From contig JBEBSD010000019.1 in assembly GCA_040394475.1 (NCBI GenBank), positions 22,337-86,336 of the forward strand: DNA of 64,000 bases, given 5' to 3'. A model generated the notes under the pieces. It searched no databases, was not told where the DNA came from, and saw only the letters and a program-made list of their open reading frames with translations. The position numbers were made by a program, and so were the translations under genes. This DNA comes from JBEBSD01 sp040394475 (GTDB lineage: Bacteria > Bacteroidota > Bacteroidia > Cytophagales > Spirosomataceae). Every line of letters begins with the position of its first letter. Positions within the stretch are counted from its first letter, which is position 1. This document shows positions 60,482-64,000 of this stretch, piece by piece.

Positions 60482-61081
60482 ATGATGATGAAAAGAGCAA
60501 TATTCAGCATGATAGCGCTTACAATGCTTTTCACTTCCTGTAAAGAAGACGTTACACCTGACAACGACGACAACGCCAACCTGAAAAGCACGGTTTCTTT
60601 TAAAGTGAACGGTCAGCCATTCGACTTTAGCAGGGAGTCTGACGATCTTGCGTTGTATCCGATACTTGGGACTGTAAACGATCCGGAAGAAGGGTTAGTA
60701 GTCCAATTTAGTCCGGATGGCTATATTATCTTTGATTTTGCAGGGGCATATCTCGCAAATTCTTCGCAAAATTATAAGGACGGACATATGGCGTATGCTG
60801 ACAATCACAAGATTGGCACCGGGGCGATCCCTAATTACGACTCTTATTCCTGGGATGAATGTAACAGTGACTTATTTAGCTTTCAAATACAAAAACAGCA
60901 TGCGGGCCTTGATTATATGCCGTATTTGTATCGTTTTACGGGGACTTTCAGTGGTCGTTTAGTATATTATCATGGCACCCCTGGTGACGGTACCCCCTCC
61001 GACCCTTGCGCCAACCCTGAGTTTCTTGAAATTACCGATGGAAAATTCAGTGTCACAGGGCTTAATGATTATAAGAAATAG
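60482..61081 (+). CDS. Hypothetical lipoprotein
   Basis: A 199-residue lipoprotein with lipobox LFTSC (Cys-20; start could also be Met-2 or Met-3). After the lipid anchor come an acidic linker (KEDVTPDNDDNANL) and a beta-rich domain with VSFKVNGQPFDFSRE, a pattern seen in many Bacteroidota DUF-type lipoproteins. I do not recognise a named function. It lies divergently from the TPR sensor gene (172 bp) and could be its target. Confidence 0.7.
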   Translation: MMMKRAIFSMIALTMLFTSCKEDVTPDNDDNANLKSTVSFKVNGQPFDFSRESDDLALYPILGTVNDPEEGLVVQFSPDGYIIFDFAGAYLANSSQNYKDGHMAYADNHKIGTGAIPNYDSYSWDECNSDLFSFQIQKQHAGLDYMPYLYRFTGTFSGRLVYYHGTPGDGTPSDPCANPEFLEITDGKFSVTGLNDYKK

Positions 61082-61084
61082 CCA

Positions 61085-61150
61085 TGAGCCATCAGAAATC
61101 AGCTATCGGCACAAACTACCGATGAATAAGGGCTGATTGCTGAAAGCTGA
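61085..61150. repeat. Short-motif intergenic repeat tract D
   Basis: GAGCCATCAGAAATCAGCTATCGG and GGGCTGATTGCTGAAAGCTGATAACC (each shown for its core words AATCAGCTATCGG and GCTGAAAGCTGATA) belong to the word family of tracts A-C. Confidence 0.5.
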
Positions 61151-61165
61151 TAACCTCTTATACCA

Positions 61166-62653
61166 ATGAAAAAACTTACATCCCTTTTCCTGATTTGCCT
61201 CCTTGCAGGCTGTAAAAAAGAAGACATTGAAAAAAAAGTCCCTGATTTTTCGAACCTCAAACCGGTCGTAACAGCCCGGGGAACCTCACAGGGGGCGCCC
61301 CGTACGGCGCAGATAGGTCCTGCCGGCGGAGAACTGCGGTCGGAAGACGGCCGCCTGACGGTCAGCATACCGGCAGGAGCCGTGAGCAGCACGGTCACGG
61401 TGGGCGTAGAACCCATCAGTAACACCGCTCCTTTGGGGCTGGGCAGGGGCTACCGTGTTACACCGGAGGGCGTCAATTTTGCAAAGCCCGTAAAGCTGAC
61501 GTTCAGCTATGATAATGCGATGCTCAGAGGCACAGCGGCAGAGTTTCTCTGGATCACCAGCCAGAAGCCAAACGGCACCTGGGAGGGCCACCTGCTGAGT
61601 GAACCGGATCCCGCCACACGCACCGTCAGCACGGAGACCAGCCACTTCAGCGACTGGGCAATGGGCAAGATGATAGATCTCGCGCTTACACCCTCATCCG
61701 CCCACGTTAAAACCGGCGAGTCTGTAGATATCATGGTGACGGGGTTCCTGACCTATGACGATATCAAAGACGACGTGCTGGTACCGTTAACGCCTGTCCA
61801 CCACGGAAGTATAGGCGACAGCGACCTGGTACCCCTGGGTGATATCGGCCGTATCATGCAGAAGCTCGACAAATTTGTGGGGCTCGATTTTAAAGAATGG
61901 CGGCTGGACGGCGTCAAAGCCCCGGTATCCAATAGCAAGGGCAAGCTGGATGACTATGGAATTGAAGCTACCTACACAGCGCCCGGTAAGAAACCCAACC
62001 CCGATAACGTAGCCGTGACGATGACCATAGAAGCCCGGCAAAAAGACGGTAAGACCCCCACGATCAGCATCACCACACCCATTACCATCACAGACAAGCA
62101 ATTTTATGCTAAATTCTCCTTTGGCGGGACAGAAATTAACTACTACACTACTTACGAATTCAACTCGTCAGAGGCTCCGAAGGGAGAGGGGTCGGCAGGG
62201 GCAACGTATCAACAGGACCAACTCCTGCTCGGTTTCGGCCTGTCGGATAAAGCAGCCCCCGAATTGGAGCATGGGTTTTCCATCGTTATAAGAAAACCTG
62301 TCGTCGGAATGAATGCTATCGATTGCTACGACAATGAACCTAGCGTACTCTTCGCTTGGTTTGATGAGGCGGCAGTTCCACCTTTCAGAGGTTATCAAAA
62401 TCTCAATCTTAATCCGTACACGATCAAAGGGGCTGATGGTGTTACTGATATCTGTATTTCAAATGACAGAGATGTCAGAACGTGCACCCCGGTAACGGTA
62501 ACGCTGAACGAGTTCAAAGCAGGCCCGCCGGGTACCGTCATATCCGGTACTGCATCCGGGACCCTGGTGTTTAATAATCATCTTTACCAACAAAATTGCA
62601 GCAGCAAGGAGTCTATTTCATTCTCCGGAGAATTCTATTTGCCGCTCCAATAG
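61166..62653 (+). CDS. Lipoprotein with ZU5-like domain
   Basis: A 495-residue lipoprotein with lipobox LLAGC (Cys-16). Residues about 50-160 look like a ZU5-like beta domain: IGPAGGELRSEDGRLTVSIP followed by PAGAVSSTVTVGVEPIS and GYRVTPEGVNFAKPVKLTF. A linker with SHFSDWAMG is also typical of these Bacteroidota proteins. The rest is beta-rich and unassigned. It may mediate protein contacts at the cell surface. It lies 84 bp after the preceding lipoprotein gene and 15 bp before the next gene. Confidence 0.7.
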   Translation: MKKLTSLFLICLLAGCKKEDIEKKVPDFSNLKPVVTARGTSQGAPRTAQIGPAGGELRSEDGRLTVSIPAGAVSSTVTVGVEPISNTAPLGLGRGYRVTPEGVNFAKPVKLTFSYDNAMLRGTAAEFLWITSQKPNGTWEGHLLSEPDPATRTVSTETSHFSDWAMGKMIDLALTPSSAHVKTGESVDIMVTGFLTYDDIKDDVLVPLTPVHHGSIGDSDLVPLGDIGRIMQKLDKFVGLDFKEWRLDGVKAPVSNSKGKLDDYGIEATYTAPGKKPNPDNVAVTMTIEARQKDGKTPTISITTPITITDKQFYAKFSFGGTEINYYTTYEFNSSEAPKGEGSAGATYQQDQLLLGFGLSDKAAPELEHGFSIVIRKPVVGMNAIDCYDNEPSVLFAWFDEAAVPPFRGYQNLNLNPYTIKGADGVTDICISNDRDVRTCTPVTVTLNEFKAGPPGTVISGTASGTLVFNNHLYQQNCSSKESISFSGEFYLPLQ

Positions 62654-62668
62654 TCCTTTATAAAGCTT

Positions 62669-63763
62669 ATGAAAAAGATTGCATTCCTTGTCCTGCTGAT
62701 GAGCTGTGTTAACGTCTCCGCACAGGACTGCGACCGGGAGGCATTGAAAACCCTGCCCGGCAAATGGCTGCCCCAACCCGGTGATGAGGTACACAGCAAT
62801 ACGCGCAGACCTGCCGCGGAAGAAGCTGCAGGCGCGAAGAAAGCATTCAACCGGATCGGGCAGATGTTCCAGGAGCAATACAAACCCGTTGGCGCAGATG
62901 TTTATCACTACTTAACGCATAATATCTCCCTGAACAGCAGCGTCTATGGAAACTGGTATATTTATACCATAAGCAATTTTGTGTTTTACTGTTCGAACGG
63001 CAAAAAGTCGAGGAATAGCGAAGGCGTCAGCTCGTCTGTACATATAAACCCCGGTGGCTCGATAACGGTTGATTTCAGCGAGATGCCGATTTATGATGAG
63101 AGGGGCGAAGTACGTTCAGAAGTAACCAACACCTGTGGTTTCAATTCCTTATCACCAAGGGAATGTAAAGGCGGAAAGCTTCCCGACCTTTCAAACGGGT
63201 ATCATAGCGTCGAGGGAGGAAACGGCTATTACGTATGGATTACCTACAAGGGCAAACAGCCCTACCGCTATGTGAGCCGTAAAGAGTTTTTGGAAAAACA
63301 GGTGGCTATCTGCGAAGCAAAACTAAAAGAGTTAAACAAGTTTTATTCTTCCAAGGAATGGAAAGAGCAATTTGAAGCATTTCCTGAATACAAGGAAAAA
63401 ATGCTGGAGGGTAAGCAACAGTCTTTGTCCATGTACGAAATGCCGTTGGAAGCCTACCGGCAGGATCTGAAAAAAGACGGAGCCTGGCTCAATGAAATGG
63501 CTGTGGTAAACAGCGGAAGAATAACCGAGCCTGTAACGAATAAGTACCTGTATAGCCGATACATTTTTACCACGCCGGACGATCCTGCTATGTCGGTGCC
63601 CATTATGCCCGACCCCGGCTATTACAACCGCAGCCTGCCAAAATGGGCGCCGCAGTTTATGGTGATAAACGTAGGCAGAACCGATGGCTTTATCGGGACG
63701 AACGTACGCAAAGTGGTAGAAGGGAATATTCCTTACTTTTCCAGCCTGCTGGCAAACCAATAA
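62669..63763 (+). CDS. Exported protein of unknown function
   Basis: A 364-residue exported protein with signal peptide MKKIAFLVLLMSCVNVSAQ. The sequence has LPGKWLPQPGDEVHSN near the start, a beta-rich centre, and a charged helical stretch (about 210-255, FLEKQVAICEAKLKELNKFY). No family is recognised. It follows the ZU5 lipoprotein gene by 15 bp, so the two are most likely co-transcribed. Confidence 0.75.
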   Translation: MKKIAFLVLLMSCVNVSAQDCDREALKTLPGKWLPQPGDEVHSNTRRPAAEEAAGAKKAFNRIGQMFQEQYKPVGADVYHYLTHNISLNSSVYGNWYIYTISNFVFYCSNGKKSRNSEGVSSSVHINPGGSITVDFSEMPIYDERGEVRSEVTNTCGFNSLSPRECKGGKLPDLSNGYHSVEGGNGYYVWITYKGKQPYRYVSRKEFLEKQVAICEAKLKELNKFYSSKEWKEQFEAFPEYKEKMLEGKQQSLSMYEMPLEAYRQDLKKDGAWLNEMAVVNSGRITEPVTNKYLYSRYIFTTPDDPAMSVPIMPDPGYYNRSLPKWAPQFMVINVGRTDGFIGTNVRKVVEGNIPYFSSLLANQ

Positions 63764-64000
63764 AAATGGCCAGAAGCAGTCAGACATCCTGCAAATTAGG
63801 GAATTTTAAAAGACACTGGAAAGAAGTATATCCGTGCCGGGCGTACGGCCCGAACTGTCGCTTTCACTGGTAAAAGAAGTCCTCGGATCATCTAGGTTGA
63901 GTGTCGTGGGGGCGTTGGGAGGAACCCATATTTAGGGGATCATAGAGGATCAAGCGAAATTTCTGTGGGGCATCTTAGATTAAGCATATAGCTGAGTTAG
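63764..64000. other. Right-edge region with fragmentary frames
   Basis: No gene with a start codon is seen. A 41-residue frame without ATG on the minus strand (63806-63931) has a protein-like composition (PNAPTTLNLDDPRTSF and GRTPGTDILLSS). GTGCCGGGCGTACGGCCCG, GGGATCATAGAGGATCAAG and similar words suggest the edge of a repeat or mobile element continuing past the window. Confidence 0.3.

Overview
The window looks like a chromosome segment of a Bacteroidota bacterium, most likely of the Cytophagales/Spirosomataceae kind. The evidence is a SusC/SusD pair behind a FecI/FecR-type sigma/anti-sigma pair, several proteins with type IX secretion (T9SS) C-terminal sorting domains, a PorE-like T9SS lipoprotein, BshC for bacillithiol synthesis, and TAnnTTTG-type -7 promoter boxes. 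No rRNA, tRNA, CRISPR array, prophage or intact insertion sequence was recognised.

Layout. 1-11 kb is mostly housekeeping: an M28 peptidase fragment, metE under a cobalamin riboswitch, fabI, a 5-formyltetrahydrofolate cyclo-ligase, bshC, an APH-fold protein, fructose-1,6-bisphosphatase and isocitrate dehydrogenase. 10.7-18.6 kb holds the PorE-like lipoprotein and a minus-strand carbohydrate group: a TIM-barrel isomerase fused to a Dabb domain, a Gfo/Idh/MocA oxidoreductase, and a sugar dehydrogenase-PKD-cytochrome c-CBM6 protein. Short-motif repeats fill the gaps. 18.6-20 kb carries a small Cys/Lys-rich peptide gene and three near-perfect tandem copies of a 231-bp unit. 20-33.8 kb is a sugar-acid utilisation locus: sigma factor, FecR, SusC with an STN domain, SusD, amidohydrolase (lactonase-like), HpcH/HpaI aldolase, GntP permease, GarR-like reductase, UxuA-like enzyme and a glucarate-dehydratase-like enolase. 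Together these can be read as import and breakdown of an aldarate to pyruvate and glycerate.

33.8-44.5 kb is a signalling region: an Hpt-like protein, a LytTR regulator, a T9SS cargo protein, and a tightly overlapping minus-strand operon. That operon encodes an E1-like/nitroreductase fusion (Rv1355c/MoeY type), a GNAT-like protein, a 7TMR-DISM histidine kinase, a receiver-histidine kinase and a lone receiver. A divergent receiver gene lies across the intergenic region. This operon is the best candidate for an undescribed system. 44.3-57 kb has a T9SS sorting-domain fossil, a sulfatase, a beta-helix lyase-like protein, and two adjacent ~1,425-residue adhesin-like proteins, each built of seven co-linear ~190-residue units. 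57-64 kb has an apparently acquired GNAT gene, a NarL-type two-component pair with a TPR sensor, and three exported proteins of unknown role.

Functional assignments come from reading motifs and remembered family features, not from database searches. Start codons were moved inward where the longest open frame ran into an upstream gene or regulatory RNA.
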